Assembly (NCBI GenBank): GCA_013398175.1
Contig: VZRZ01000467.1
Location: 8,581 to 72,580 of the forward strand
DNA length: 64,000 nucleotides
Direction: 5' to 3'
Source: Climacteris rufus
Lineage: Eukaryota; Chordata; Aves; Passeriformes; Climacteridae
Below are positions 36,046-48,645 of the stretch, one piece after another. Positions within the stretch are counted from its first letter, which is position 1, and each line of letters starts with the position of its first letter. The notes under the pieces are model-generated. The model was not told where the DNA came from, made no database searches, and saw only the letters and a program-made list of their open reading frames with translations. Made by a program: the position numbers and the translations under genes.

Positions 36046-36115
36046 AAATTAAAGGTCTACACCAATTAAAGGTTTACACCAATAAAAGGTTTACACCAAT
36101 TAAAGGTTTACACCA
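36046..36115. repeat. 20-bp tandem repeat, about 3.5 copies
   Basis: Units of AATTAAAGGTTTACACC(A), AT-rich and nearly identical. Confidence 0.9.
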
Positions 36116-38746
36116 CTCCACAGGAACCCAGTGCTCGTTAGAAACCTCTCCCTAAAGTCTGCCTGCATAATGATGACACAGGGTAAAACTTCTGAAAGTT
36201 AAAAATTAGGAGCCTATAAACGAATTTTGCAGTCCTCGAGAGAGAGTTTCCAACTCTGCAGGCAGCAGTGACACCCAGGCCTGAGCAGGTAACACAGACC
36301 CACATTTAGGGCACACAGGATGGGTCACACCTCACAAACTGCCACCTGATGGAAGTTTTCATCTACTCCAAGAACTGTTTTTTCAAATCTAAATAAAACA
36401 TAAGGCACAATAATGAGCACAAAGGACAATGAGGCCACAGGCAGCTTTCAAATGTGCTTAAATCCAAATGGATTTTCTGTTCATTAACACAAGAGCTGTT
36501 TATTGGGAATTTATTGTCATGGTCCCAGGGCTACATTCCCCAAAAGGAAAAGAACATGACCATGCCCAATGGAAATCAGGCATTTCTGTTGCTCCATTAA
36601 AGATCCCCATTCCTGCCTTCTGGAAGTGGTGCTGATTGCAGCTGGAACATCTGTCACGTTGGGAAAAAATCCAAACAACAGAAAATCACCCAGAAATGGT
36701 CTGAAATGACAGATATCAAGGAGGCTCTGTGTCTTCCCAGAAGCCAAGACCTGGTGTTAGCAGGAAAGGGAAGCAATGGAACCAATTTGCTTCCCAGAAG
36801 GTTAAAACTTACTCTGACCACCTTAAATACCCTTGGTATTCACATTTGAAATTGAGTTCTAGAAACCTGTCATTTCTGTCTCTAAACCTATCTGGGGCAG
36901 CAGCAGCTGGGAGCTCCCCAGACCCCCCGGTGCCAGCAGGGAAGGACAGGACAGAGGGAGCAGATTTTCCCCTCCCAGGAGCAGGCTCTGCACAGAGCCC
37001 AGGGCAGCGTGGGGTGCCAGCACTCAGCACGTGCCAGGCTGGAAAATTTAGGAATTTCTGACAATTCCTTTAATGTTTCAATCATGTTCTGGCTACTTTT
37101 TCTTCAAGTAACTCCTTTTACTGTTTCATGTGTCTTACAGTGAGAGGAGCTGCTCCATCTCTGGCAGGAGAAAGCAGCAGTGCCCTCCCCTCCTCTCCCG
37201 GGGCTGCAGGTCCCAGCTTTGCCCCTGGCGCGGAGGGGACCAGGGCCCTTCAGAGCTCAATCACATCCCCAATTCCTTGATTGCTTTCAGAAAAGGCAGA
37301 ACACTTTCCAAAGGCCGCCGAGGCCTTCCAAACCCAACCATTGAGGAAAATGAAAGATAATTTTCAAAAATCACACTGAATTTGCTGTAAATTATCAGCA
37401 TTATGGCAGTTATCCATTTTTATGCTATTTTTACACATCTTTTGTTTCAGGTGAATGGCAATTGAGATTTTCACCACCATTATTTGGTGGAGAGTCTGGA
37501 GGAGAGGTGAGGAAGGCACAATGCCTCAGGAATCATTTCAGGATGAAGCACGGAGTTGGTAGCTGTGATATTCTTACTCAAAGCTCTTGTATTTTCTGTT
37601 GATTTTTCTTTGGCAATGTCACTTTTAATAACGGGTCCTGAACCAGGTTGACCTACATAATCCTTCTCGTACAGAAGGCTCACTCTGCCTTCCACTATTT
37701 TTGGAGAACATAAATGGAAATGTTTATGGCTTGCTTGGTTATCGTGTCCCTCTGGAGCTATAAAAATCAAAGTGGAACAAATGTCCCAGACTTGTCCAGC
37801 TCGCCAGCCAGACTCACAGATCCATCCTTTTTCCAACAGAAGGGCACAGCAATGCAAAACAGTCTTATTATTTGATATTCAGGCATAAATCTCACTGCTT
37901 TACACCGAGATGGCAGCGAGGAGCTCCAGTCCACAGGGTCAGCCACTGCTGGCCCACGGGGAGGAGGAGATGGATCTGCTCCCTCTCTCCCTGTCACTGG
38001 TTATCAATTTAGCAGAAGAAGCCAACATGTTGAGATAGGACGACAGATGCATCAAGTAATTTCAAGCCTTTTTCCTATTATTCTGTTACCCCCTAATTGT
38101 CCTAAATTAACCCTGCCACATGCTAGACCTCTTGTTTTTCTTTCTGGCTGTCTCGCTTTCCTGTCCCTGGGATCCAACAGCAGCCTCACCTGCACACAGC
38201 CACTGCCTCCAGCTCCAGGCCTTTCACCACAGCTCATAAACCAACCCCCCTGGGGTTATTTGGCTGAATCACACCTGATTTAAAAAGGTGCCAAAGCTGC
38301 ACACGCAGCCCCAGAACGCTCTTGGCCAAAGGGGCACTTTGACAGGCGCCCTGTGAGCATCCTGCCCTGTTCCCCAGGGCTGTCCCTGCAGGGCTGGCTC
38401 TGCCAAGGCTGGGCAGAGAGGATGCTCAGCCCTGCAGGAGAGCAGGGCACTGCTGAGGATGGTTCCAGTGCAGGGCAGGGCAGTGGCAGCTGGCAGGGGC
38501 TCTGGGTGCAGCTCAGCCCACGCACCCTGCAGAGCCCTCCAGCCGCATCCCTGAGCCCCCCTGCACCTCCCACAGCAGCTCAGCTGCCCTGGGCTGACCC
38601 AGCCAAGCTCTGCCCCCCTGCAGCTGGGAAGGGGAGCCCAGCCCGTGCCAGCCCTGGGAAAATCGCTGTTTTTAAAGCAGGAAAACACAGAGCTGCAGCA
38701 GGGCCAGGGCAGAGCCCCGTGTGCGGCTCCAGGGCTCCCTGGGCAG

Positions 38747-38777
38747 GGAATGACAGGGAATGACAGGGAATGACAGG
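38747..38777. repeat. 10-bp tandem repeat, three copies
   Basis: GGAATGACAG repeated three times. Confidence 0.85.
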
Positions 38778-38831
38778 ACCCAGCAGAGAGAAGCTCCTCT
38801 CCCCATGGGTGAGCCATGGGGTGTCCCCAGC

Positions 38832-38953
38832 CTGCTCCAGTCCCTGGGCTGTCCTGTCCCTGCTCCAGTCCCTGGGCTGTCCTGTCCCTGCTCCAGTCCC
38901 TGGGCTGTCCTGTCCCTGCTCCAGTCCCTGGGCTGTCCTGTCCCTGCTCCAGT
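38832..38953. repeat. 28-bp tandem repeat, 4.4 copies
   Basis: Perfect units of CTGCTCCAGTCCCTGGGCTG plus TCCTGTCC. Confidence 0.94.
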
Positions 38954-41002
38954 CATCCGTCCCTCTCGCTGCCCACGCTGTGTGAGGGCAGAGCAGACAC
39001 TCTCTTGTCACAGGAGATAAAGCCACAAACACGAGATGGGGGTGACGACCCCCGAGCTCCCTGTGGCTCCCAGCACTCTGCCCTGGCTCAGTTCCTGCTG
39101 CTCAGCTCACGAGCCTGTGGGCATTTCCAAGTTCAGAAGCTTGTGTTTATGGAGGTATTAAGGAAAAAGATGTTCTCAAGCAAACCAGAGCCTAAAAACT
39201 GGCCATGCAGCTAATTACCAGAGGGGTAAGACACAACAGCAAAACGAATTTTAAAAAGTAAATTACTGAAGCGCTTAAAACCTGGTATTCTGCATCTATC
39301 CTGACTAGCTACAAATCCTGAGGTTGTATAAATAAAGGTATTCCATCACTGGGGGAGCAAGAAATGGCACCAGACACCAAACTAGAGGTGAGCAGAGTCC
39401 GAGAATCAGGAGAACAGGAGAAAAGTGTCACCTGCCATCACTGCTGCTGGGGAGGAGAGCGGCCAAAGGGGATCAAAGCATTCAGAACAAACAAGGCAAA
39501 GGGCTCTGCTTGCCAAAGGAACGTGGATCCCTGTCACAGTGCTGAACCTTTAATCCATCCCTGTTCATCTCCTTCCCTCACCTTGGCATTCTCCATCCTT
39601 CCTTTTAATACCAACAGAGAAAACATTTCCCCCCGCCAGTAATCTTGTTTATTCTAATAAAGAATCACTGACTAAAACAAAATCCTGAGAACTGACTGTT
39701 GACTCACAACTGAAGAGAAATTCCCACAGGCAAATCTTTTTAGCATTCCAGAAGCATGACTAATTCAATTAACACCAGCCAGAAGAAGATTATGTAAAGC
39801 TATGAAGTTATACATCTATATATGTATAGAATAAATAAAAGTTACATGTTAGGGAACACAGGTAGGAGTTCTATGGTTGGTATTTTGTATTTCAGTTACT
39901 GATATAAAAATCTGGGTCCAGAGCTATTGTCCCAATACATTTCTTTTTAATGACCTTTTCTTTATTCAAATCATTATCAGTTGTTGTCTTTGTCCATCAC
40001 TGACCACATTCATGTCAAACCACCCTCTAACCTTCTTTTTCTTCTCTATGAATTCCAAATCTTCATAAATCTCATGAAAAGAAAAAAACAGAAAACCCAG
40101 CCAGTGGAAAGGAGCTTGTCTTGTGGATTGCTCATGCAAGGAGAGAATCCAGAATTGCCCTTGAAAGGCTTTTCTGAAGACTTCACAAACCCAGAGCACA
40201 AATAAACTACAAGTCTGAAAGTTCTTGTACCAGAAAACAACTTCTTGTAATTTTCTTTGGCTCAAAACCTGAAGGGTGAAAAACCCAACCAACCAATGAA
40301 ATGAATGTGAATTCTGGGCTCAGCCAGTCCAGCTGATCTGGTTGGTTTTGGTCCGGAATCAGAAGCAGAACCCATCATGACAAACTGGGCACTGGAGCAA
40401 TGTGACTTTACCACTCTGGGTTGGTCTAAGAAAATGAAAGGTTTTCAGAACAAGTCCCATCTTTTCTTTCCTGTAAAAAGCCTATAAATCTCCTGCCTTG
40501 AGTTTTCCATCAGGTTCATTTAAAATTCCAGATCAGCCAGAGCAAAGCTAAACTCTTTCCATCAACACACACCCAGATAAGATGAAGCTCCACATTCAGG
40601 TCATTTTTGCTTGAAAAATGAACTTACAGGGGAAATGATGTACTTTTTATAAAGGTGTGAACCAGGGCTCACTGAAAGCCCAAAATGAAATGTTAGTTAA
40701 GCAGCTGTGTGGGAGGACTGTGGGATGCAAGGCCAGGCCAGAGCAGCACGTGGGGCAGCACAGGGAGCTGTGTGTGAGCCCAGCTCGGGGCCAGGTACCA
40801 GCACAGCTCCCCTGCTCTGCAGCCTCTGCTGGGACACCTTCAGCACCAACCGAGCACAGCGAGAAGCCGAAACCCGTGCTAAAAACCCGTCCCTCTGATG
40901 CTGTCCTCAGGGAACGTCAAACAACTGTGGTGAAAAATGTGATTGAAAACTTCTGACCTCAGTCAGCCTCGGATTGTTCCACAAAGCCCACGGACAAAGC
41001 CC

Positions 41003-41585
41003 TGAACTGAACAGAACTGAACCGAACCGAACTGAACTGAAATGAACCAAACCAAACCAAACCAAACCAAACCAAACCAAACCACACCAAAGCAAAGCAA
41101 AGCAAATTGAACCAAACCGAACCAAAGCAAACCAATCCAATCCAAACCAAATCAATCCAATCCAATCCAAACCAATCCAATCCAATCCAATCCAAACCAA
41201 TCCAATCCAATCCAATCCAATCCAAACCAATCCAATCCAATCCAATCCAATCCAAGGCAAAGCAAAGCAATCCAAACCAAACTAATCCAAACCAAGCCAA
41301 ACCAAAGCAAGCCAAGCCAAGCCACACCAAATCAAACCAAACCAAACCAATCCAAACCAATCCAATCCAATCCAAGGCAAAGCAAAGCAATCCAAACCAA
41401 ACTAATCCAAACCAAGCCAAACCAAAGCAAGCCAAGCCAAGCCACACCAAATCAAACCAAACCAAACCAATCCAAACCAATCCAATCCAATCCAATCCAA
41501 TCCAATCCAATCCAATCCAAACCAATCCAAACCAATTCAAACCAAACCAAACCAAACCATACCAAACCAACCCAGCCCAAACCAA
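41003..41585. repeat. Pentanucleotide CCAAN array with 120-bp higher-order unit
   Basis: About 580 bp of pentamers, mostly TCCAA and ACCAA, with GCCAA and AGCAA variants, grading from AACTG/AACCG variants at the left. A 120-bp higher-order block starting TCCAAGGCAAAGCAAAGCAA is repeated exactly at 41251-41370 and 41371-41490. The minus strand is TTGG-rich. No frame contains a stop because the pentamers lack stop triplets, so the long frames here are not genes. Confidence 0.95.
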
Positions 41586-42044
41586 GCAGCAGCAGGTCCA
41601 GCTCGGTGCCTGCCCAGCACGGCTGTGTGACCACCCGTCTGTGACGGGGCCTGGAGCGAGCCCAGGGACGTTCTGAGCAACACCCACCATGCCAGCCTCA
41701 ACAGAAGGAAGCAGAAGTCGAGGGAGTTGCCATTTTTTCTTGTAAACGTTTTAAATGATGATTTAAAACATGAGGTAACATCTGTTCCGGGCAGCCTGCC
41801 AGGCCCAGGCCGAGCCAGCGGGGTGGTCAGCACCCGGGCTGGGATCCTGACAGAGCAGCAGCACATCCCTGCTGCTCACACACAGCCTGACTCAGCAGCT
41901 CCTTCCTAAAGATTTCTCAATCCCAACAAATTGGTTCTGGCAGCAGAGGAACACCCATCCCCACCCTGGGCTGCCCAGGGCAGGGGCAGTCCCCTCCCTC
42001 GGGGGTTTTGCAGGCACAGTGTGGATGTGGCACTGGGGACACGG

Positions 42045-42100
42045 GTTAATTGTTGGATTTGATGGTCTCAGAGGGCTTTTCCTGCTGAAGTGATTCTGAT
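42045..42100 (+). mobile_element. CR1 3'-end fragment within a duplicated block
   Basis: TTGGATTTGATGGTCTCAGA then GGGCTTTTCCTGCTGAAGTG, close to a CR1 3' terminus. The same stretch recurs at 42328-42362 in the second copy of the duplicated block. Confidence 0.6.
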
Positions 42101-42577
42101 CATTCCCCCAGAGAAACACTGTGTTTGGGGCATTCACAAGTGCAAGTGCAGGAGCAGGACAGAGCTCCTGCTTTCCTCTGCCCTCCTCCTTCCACAGGGG
42201 AAACAGGATGGGCCAGGAGAGCCCAGCAGTGCCCAGCAGTGCCCGTCCCTCCTGCCACCCTGTCCCCTGCAGGGAGAGTCACCCTGGGCCTGGCATCCCT
42301 GCTGGGGCTGGGACCAGGCACAAACCNTTGGATTTGATGGTCTCAGAGGGCTTTTCCTGCTGAGAAACACTGTGTTTGGGGCATTCACAAGTGCAAGTGC
42401 AGGAGCAGGACAGAGCTCCTGCTTTCCTCTCCCCTCCTCCTTCCACAGCGAAAACGGGACGGGCCAGGAGAGCCCAGCAGTGCCCAGCAGTGCCTGTCCC
42501 TCCTGCCACCCTGTCCCCTGCAGGGAGAGTCACCCTGGGCCTGGCATCCCTGCTGGGGCTGGGACCAGGCACAAACC
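42053..42577. repeat. Direct duplication of about 250-275 bp split by a single N
   Basis: 42053-42326 and 42328-42577 are near-identical, from TTGGATTTGATGG to GGCACAAACC. The second copy lacks a stretch of about 24 bp after CTGCTGA and carries a few substitutions. The N at 42327 lies exactly at the junction. Confidence 0.82.
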
Positions 42578-42665
42578 TGGCACAAAGCTGCCACCAAACC
42601 TGGCACAAAGATGCCATCAAACCTGGCACAAAGATGCCATCAAACCTGGCACAAAGATGCCGTCA
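42577..42665. repeat. 23-bp tandem repeat, four copies
   Basis: CTGGCACAAAGATGCCATCA plus AAC, four near-perfect units directly after the duplicated block. Confidence 0.92.
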
Positions 42666-42699
42666 GTCCGGGAGGTTTAGGGTGAGCAGGGACCAAGCT

Positions 42700-42795
42700 G
42701 AAATCACAGAACAATTAAAGATCATCCCAGTCCAACCCCTGCCTGGACAGGGACACCTCCCACCACACCAGGCTGCTCTTTCAGACACATCCTGT
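42700..42795 (-). mobile_element. CR1 LINE fragment
   Basis: AATCACAGAACAATTAAAGA, CATCCCAGTCCAACCCCTGC and GGACACCTCCCACCACACCA follow the order of the CR1 3' end on the minus strand. Confidence 0.65.
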
Positions 42796-43977
42796 GACTA
42801 TAAATATATCAGTATCGTTAAATATCGAGAGATTTTCCCTCCCCAGTGCACACACAGGACACGCTCTGGGGCAGGGCTGGGCAGTGGCTGTGTCACCACC
42901 CTTTGTACCTCAGCCAGAGCCAGGGGGAGCTTCCAGAGCCTTTTCAGTCACCTCCTGAGGGAACCAGGACTCCACCACCCTCCAGAAGGGAGCAGCAATC
43001 TGCACAGCTCACGTAAGCGTGAGAGCACCTCATGGAAGAGGCAGCAAGGAAAGCTCACGGAAAAATAACATTTTCTGCTCCCTGAGATGTGCAGCTTCCT
43101 TGTACAACATCCACACAAGGATTTGCAGGCACAGACTCCCTGTCAGAGCCGGGAGGTGCTGCAGGGAGAGCTGGGGCAGGTCTGGGCTTTGTCTGGCTCT
43201 GTTTCTATCACTGCTCCCTTTCATCTGCAGCTGCACGGCCACTCTGCCCTTTGTCTTCCCAGGGCCGATTTGATTTGGCTCCCAGTAAATCATTGAGGGT
43301 AGATTTAATTTCTTGGAGCTGATAATGAGTGTAGCTAGATATGGATCCTTTCATTTAAAAGTCTGCTTTGCAATTTAATCAGCCTCCACAGCCTCAACAC
43401 CAGCCTGAAAGTAATGTGGGATGGTTGTAATGGTGAATAAAGTATAGAAAAATTAGACAAAAATTAGATTAATGATTTTATCAGAAACACTGAGCTGCTC
43501 TCTCTAATCAAGTTTCACTGCAAAGTGCTCTCTCAACACACTTGTGTCTCTGGGGAGGATTACACATCTCCACGAGCAGCCCCAGGGTTTGTCCAGTGCA
43601 GAGCAATTGCATCCCCCCTGCCTGGCCAGGCTGTTCCCATCCCACACACAGGGAACCAGGAGAGAAGCACCACTGCTGGCAGCAATTTCCCCACTCCTCA
43701 CCTGCTGAAGGAACATTTTTGGGATTGATGTGCCAAGACCTTCAGAGCTGCTATGGCAGGCCCAGGCAGCCCAGCAGGACTCAGCCCCAGCCCCAGAGTC
43801 CTGCCTGGGTAATTTGGGTTTGTACCCAGTGCCCTGCAATGCTCAAACCAGCAGTGACCTCATATCAAAGGGAAAAGTCACTAAATATCAGCAACAACCA
43901 CACATTCGGCTCTTTGTGTTATCCCCACGCTGGAATCCTTCTCCCCAAGGCTTTTTGATGGACACAGAATCAGCCCA

Positions 43978-44095
43978 GAACCATGGAAGGCTTTGGATGG
44001 AGGGACCTCACAGATGATCCAGCTGCACCCCCAGCAGGGGCAGGGACCCCTCCCACCCATCAGGGTGCTCCAAGCCCTGTCCAACCCAAGATCTG
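43978..44095 (-). mobile_element. CR1 LINE fragment
   Basis: GGATGGAGGGACCTCACAGA, GGGACCCCTCCCACCCATCA and TGCTCCAAGCCCTGTCCAAC: a worn minus-strand CR1 3' end. Confidence 0.7.
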
Positions 44096-45892
44096 ATGAA
44101 TGGACAGAGAAGATTTGGTTATAAAACAAGAGAGGCTCCCACTGGGCCTGTGGGGAATGCCAAAGGGGACTCGAAAATCCCCAGCTTCAGACTTTATTCT
44201 TGTTCCTTTTCCTGTGTCCTCCTGACCAAGTTCCACTTGTTGCCAGTGCATTTCCCTGGTTTCTCTTCAGAGCAAACAGGATTCCTCGAATGCTTGCATC
44301 AAAGCAAAGGAGAAGGGTGCAATATTTAACCAATATGGAAATGGATATGAGTAATATCTGAAGTGATGACCTTTAAACAAGTTTGGTTTGGGGCTGGCAG
44401 CTGAGAATATGAACAGAGAGACTCCAATGGCTCCCCCAGTGCAAGTGTGTCATTTTTAGAGAAGAATTAATTTTCCAAGGAAAACATCAGCTGCCAAAGC
44501 AATGAGACACTTACACTTGATAAGGAGGTTTAAAGACTCACCAAGAAAACTTTCCCCATTCTGTTGTAATAAATTAGAAACCTCTGACCCGGCTCCAGGA
44601 GCTGCAGCACTGCCTGGACACAAGAGGAGATGCCCCTGGAGCTGGGGGGAGAAGCTGGGCTGGATTTCCATGCTGGGTTCCACCTCGGGAGCCTCTCCCT
44701 GGAGCCCCCAGGGCCCGGCAGCTCCGAGGGGCAGCTCTGGGGGTGCTGGGTGCTGGGCACCCTGGGGCAGCTGAGCCTGGGGCTGGGCACAGACACCCCC
44801 CAGCTCCCCTGGGCATCCCTGAGCAGCCCAGCCCTCCCGTCCTGGCTGCTGGCAGGGCTGCTGTGCAAATCAATCCCAGCACTGCCGAGAGCAGGGCACC
44901 CTGTGCTCCCAAAGGTGCCTTTTCCCCAGAGCTGAGCGCTGTCACTCGCTCTGACAAGTGCTCACCTCCCCTGTGCCACTGCCCACAGCCAGGAGCTGGT
45001 TTTTGCCAATTACTCTCCATGCTTTTCCTCTGATTAATTTAGCCTGGCAGCCTTTCCCTGCCCAGCCCCAGCGTCCAGCGCTTGCAGAAGTCACACTGAT
45101 GGAATGACAGGGCTGATCTTTGTTCTAAAGCCATTCCCAAGTCCATACATTGAATCACAAGGAGCAGAAATGGAGAGGATAATTCATTTTTCTCACTCAG
45201 GCAGACGTAGCTCCCCAGAAAATGTTCTCCCAGGCTGTTCTAAATGTGGCTCTTAGTTAAAATAATGTGACTCTTTGTCTCATCATGTCATTGTCATATA
45301 CTTTGCCTTGAATATTTCAAATTTTGCACTTTTCTGATCCTGTCTGCAAATCTTTGCTTTCCTTATGTGACTTTTTTTGCATATTTGGAGCTGTCACTCC
45401 CTTCTGCTGGATTGATTCCCCAGCTCTGCTCTTGCCTGTAATTCAGCACACAAGGAAATTGTGCACCACGGCAAACACACCCACAGACAATTCACACCTG
45501 TCCACCTCGAGACTGGGAGCCAGCTGGGCTCCAGCAATGAGCACTCCTAGGAAAAAAGGTTTTTTTTCCTTTTTCCATCGTCATCCTGTGTGAACCTCAG
45601 CTGTCCCACACAAACCCCTTGCAGGGTCTCCTGCAGGAGCCCCAGGCCACATCCACATCACACTGCAGAGATGCTCCTGAGCTCAGGATAACGTCACTCA
45701 TTCCCAGAGATGCCTCTGTTGCTGGAGCAGAGGGGAGGGAAAGCTTTAAATCAAGATAATTGCATGTTTTCTACTTAGAATGAACAGGAGATGGGAGACA
45801 AATCCCTTAAAGGGACTCTGAAGACAAACATCCCTGAGCCAGTCCTGGGGCGGCAGCAGGGGAGAGCAGTGACTTAAACCTGATGGGGTCTG

Positions 45893-46335
45893 GGCAGCCC
45901 CAAACCTGTGCTGGGGCTCCAAAAAACCCCAAACCTGTGCTGGGGGTCTCCAAACAGCCCCAAACCCATGTTGGGGGTCCCCAGTCAGCCCCAACCCTGT
46001 GCTGGGGGTTCCCAGAGACCCCAAACCTGTGCTGGGGGGGTCTCCAAAAAACCCCAAATCTGTGCTGGGTTTCCACAGAGCCCCAAACCTGTGCTGGGGG
46101 AGGGGGTCTCCAAACAACCCCAACCCTGTGCTGGGGGTCTCCAAACAGCCCCAAACCTGTGCTGGGTCCCCAGGCAGCCCCAAACCTGTGCTGGGGGGGT
46201 CTCCAAACAACCCCAGACCTGTGCTGGGTCCCCAGAGACCCCAAATCTGTGCTGGGGGGGTCTCCAAACAGCCCCAAACCTGTGCTGGGTCCCCAGACAG
46301 CCCCAAACCTGTGCTGGGTCCCCAAGCTGCCCCTG
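45893..46335. repeat. Minisatellite, about 28-37 bp units, C-rich on plus
   Basis: About fourteen units built on CCCCAAACCTGTGCTGGG followed by (G)n TCTCCAAACAG or TCCCCAGACAG. The minus strand has repeated GGGG runs. Frames of up to about 287 aa across it are repeat by-products. Confidence 0.92.
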
Positions 46336-47134
46336 CCCTGGGCCAGTTCTGTCCCCTCTGTGCAGCCCTGGGCACAGCCACTGTCAGCACTGCAGTCTGG
46401 ATTCCCTGGGCTGGGAAAGGATTTTTCAGCCATGGATTTGCCATCACAAGCCTCAGGAGATCCATGGATTGGCTGGTTAGCACAGAGCAAGGAGAGCTCC
46501 TCTGGGGTGAGATCAATTCCTGACACAACAGCCGGGATGAGCAAAGGACAGATCTGCAAATCAGCTCCCAAAAGCAGATATTCTCACCCAGCAAAAATCC
46601 TGCATTCAAAGCCAGCTGCTAATACACCTGTGCACCTTCACACGCTGAAGAGAAAGCAGCTTAAGTACTAATGACATCCAAATTATATCTTCCCCAACTT
46701 GGATGTTTATGATTCTTGGCTCCTTTCTAAGTAAAAGATGTTGTTAGAGTTTAATCAATAGCATTCTGCTCGGAGAAAAGCCTTCTGAAGCTGACAAAAC
46801 TACACAGGTTTTGCTTGGAGACCTGCTTGAATTTGAAAAAGGATAAAAAGAAAGTGCTTTACTTTTCATGCTGGGGAGGCTGTTGAGATTCCTGAGGAAA
46901 TCAAACAGGGACTGCAAACACGGCATTACCTCAGCCTGGTGATGAGCTGGGGCTGAACTCAGGGACAGGCTGGGGCTGCATGCAGACACTCACAAGTCAG
47001 GGATCAATAAAATATCATCAGATCTATTCCACCAAACACTGGGCAGATGGAAATGTCTGGGTTCAGTCATTGTGTTCCTCAGTCAGGCTCTGCTCCTGGG
47101 CACCCACACAGAACCTCCTGCAGCACCCAGGGCT

Positions 47135-47395
47135 GTCCTGCTCTGCAGGAACAGGAGGGCTCTGCAGGTGTGGGGTTCTGCAGGAACAGGGGGGCTCTGC
47201 AGGTGTGGGGTTCTGCAGGAACAGGGGGGCTCTGCAGGAACAGGGGGGTTCTGCAGGAACNNNNNNNNNNNNNNNNNNNNNNNNNNNGCTCTGCAGGAAC
47301 AGGGGGGCTCTGCAGGAACAGGGGGGCTGTGCAGGAACAGGGGGGCTCTGCATGAACCAGGTGGGCTCTGCAGCTGTGGGGCTCTGCAGGGAGGT
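47135..47395. repeat. 20-bp G-rich minisatellite with a 27-base gap
   Basis: Units of CTCTGCAGGAACAGGGGGG with variants, interrupted by 27 N at 47261-47287. Each unit carries a run of five or six G on the plus strand. The true copy number is unknown because the gap falls inside the array. Confidence 0.92.
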
Positions 47396-47579
47396 GGCAG
47401 TGCCAGCCTGGGGCTGCCAGGCCACCCTGGCCCTGGTCCCTGTGCAGGAGGTGGCACTCACTGACCCTCAGGAGCCACCATAAATATTCCTGCAAGCTAC
47501 TGGCTTTGTTTCCTTGGGGTTTGGGGGGTATTTTCCTAAATCCTGGAGTGCCAGTGATTTTTCCCCATTTCCCAGTGGG

Positions 47580-47705
47580 ATCACAGACTGGTTTGGGTTG
47601 GAAGGGACCTTAAATCCCATCCATTCCCACTTCCACTGTCCCAGGGTGCTCCCAGCCCCGTCCAACCTGGCCTGGGACACCTCCAGGGCATCTGGCAAAC
47701 CTGAG
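47580..47705 (-). mobile_element. CR1 LINE 3'-end fragment
   Basis: ATCACAGACTGGTTTGGGTT, GGAAGGGACCTTAAATCCCA and CCCGTCCAACCTGGCCTGGG: a clear CR1 3' end on the minus strand. Confidence 0.82.
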
Positions 47706-48477
47706 GCAATGATGGCCCAGGTCTGTCTGTTCCCAAGTTCCAGGAATGACTTCCTTGGACACCAAAGTTCCTGCTGCCCTCACTCCAAGGCAGGAACACC
47801 CATGGGAAGGAGCGGGAGGGAAGCAGGGAGAGAACACGGTGAAGCTTTCAAGAGATGGAGCTCTGAATGAGTGGGGAAGTTCTCAGGGAGCAGGACTGCA
47901 ATTTGCTGGATTGATTGCACTGAAACTCCAGCTCTGGCATTGGTTCTTGGAAAAGTCTGAGGGAAAGCACTGCCCCAAAGCAGCTTGGGCAAAGCAGCTT
48001 TACTGGCCAGAGCCTCAAGAGGCACGAGACAATAAAACTTTGCAAATCCCTCAAAAGTGCAAATTGCCTTTTAGTGCATCCCACAGAGCAGGGGCACTGC
48101 AGGGCATCCGTGTGTGAAGGAGCTGCAGAGGGGCTGGGCTTCCTCAGAGCTCCTGCAGAGATTTTTCCAAAGGAAAAGTTTATTTCAAGGAGCAGTCTGG
48201 GCACTACAGACTTCAGCTGTGATTTTGTGAGGCTGCTTCTCTGTCTTCCCTCCTGATATTAATAAATCAGAGTTCTGTGATTACAGCAATTGGAGGTTTG
48301 AGATCGGTTCTGGCTGCAGGGAAGGAGCTGGGCTGGGCTTTCCTGAGAAGGAACCACACAAGGAATGAACTGGCCTGGGGATTACCAGGAGGCAAAAATG
48401 CCAGGCTGGGAATATCCAGATTTATCCTGGCTCGGGGTAAACAGGTAAGAACTGTGTTCTTATCACAGTTTGAGCTG

Positions 48478-48645
48478 GCCCTGGCTCAGGGTGCCCAGAG
48501 GAGCTGTGGTTGCCCCATCCCTGGAGGTGCCAAGGCAGGACAGGGCTTGGATCAGCCTGGGACAGGGGAAGATATCCCTGCCATGGTAGGGGTGGAATGG
48601 GATGAACTTTAAGGTCCTTTCCAACCCAAACCTTTCTGATGAGCT
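48478..48645 (+). mobile_element. CR1 LINE 3'-end fragment
   Basis: CCATCCCTGGAGGTGCCAAG, GGACAGGGCTTGGATCAGCC, then ACTTTAAGGTCCTTTCCAAC and CCAAACC: a plus-strand CR1 3' end, well preserved. Confidence 0.85.

Noticed and set aside
40959..41690. 243-aa minus-strand frame and 189-aa plus-strand frame
   Set aside because: Translation of the CCAAN array. The pentamers contain no stops, and no splice or promoter context supports a gene.
45746..46671. Overlapping frames of 254-287 aa on both strands
   Set aside because: They follow the C-rich minisatellite in several frames at once, which is the mark of a repeat and not of coding constraint.
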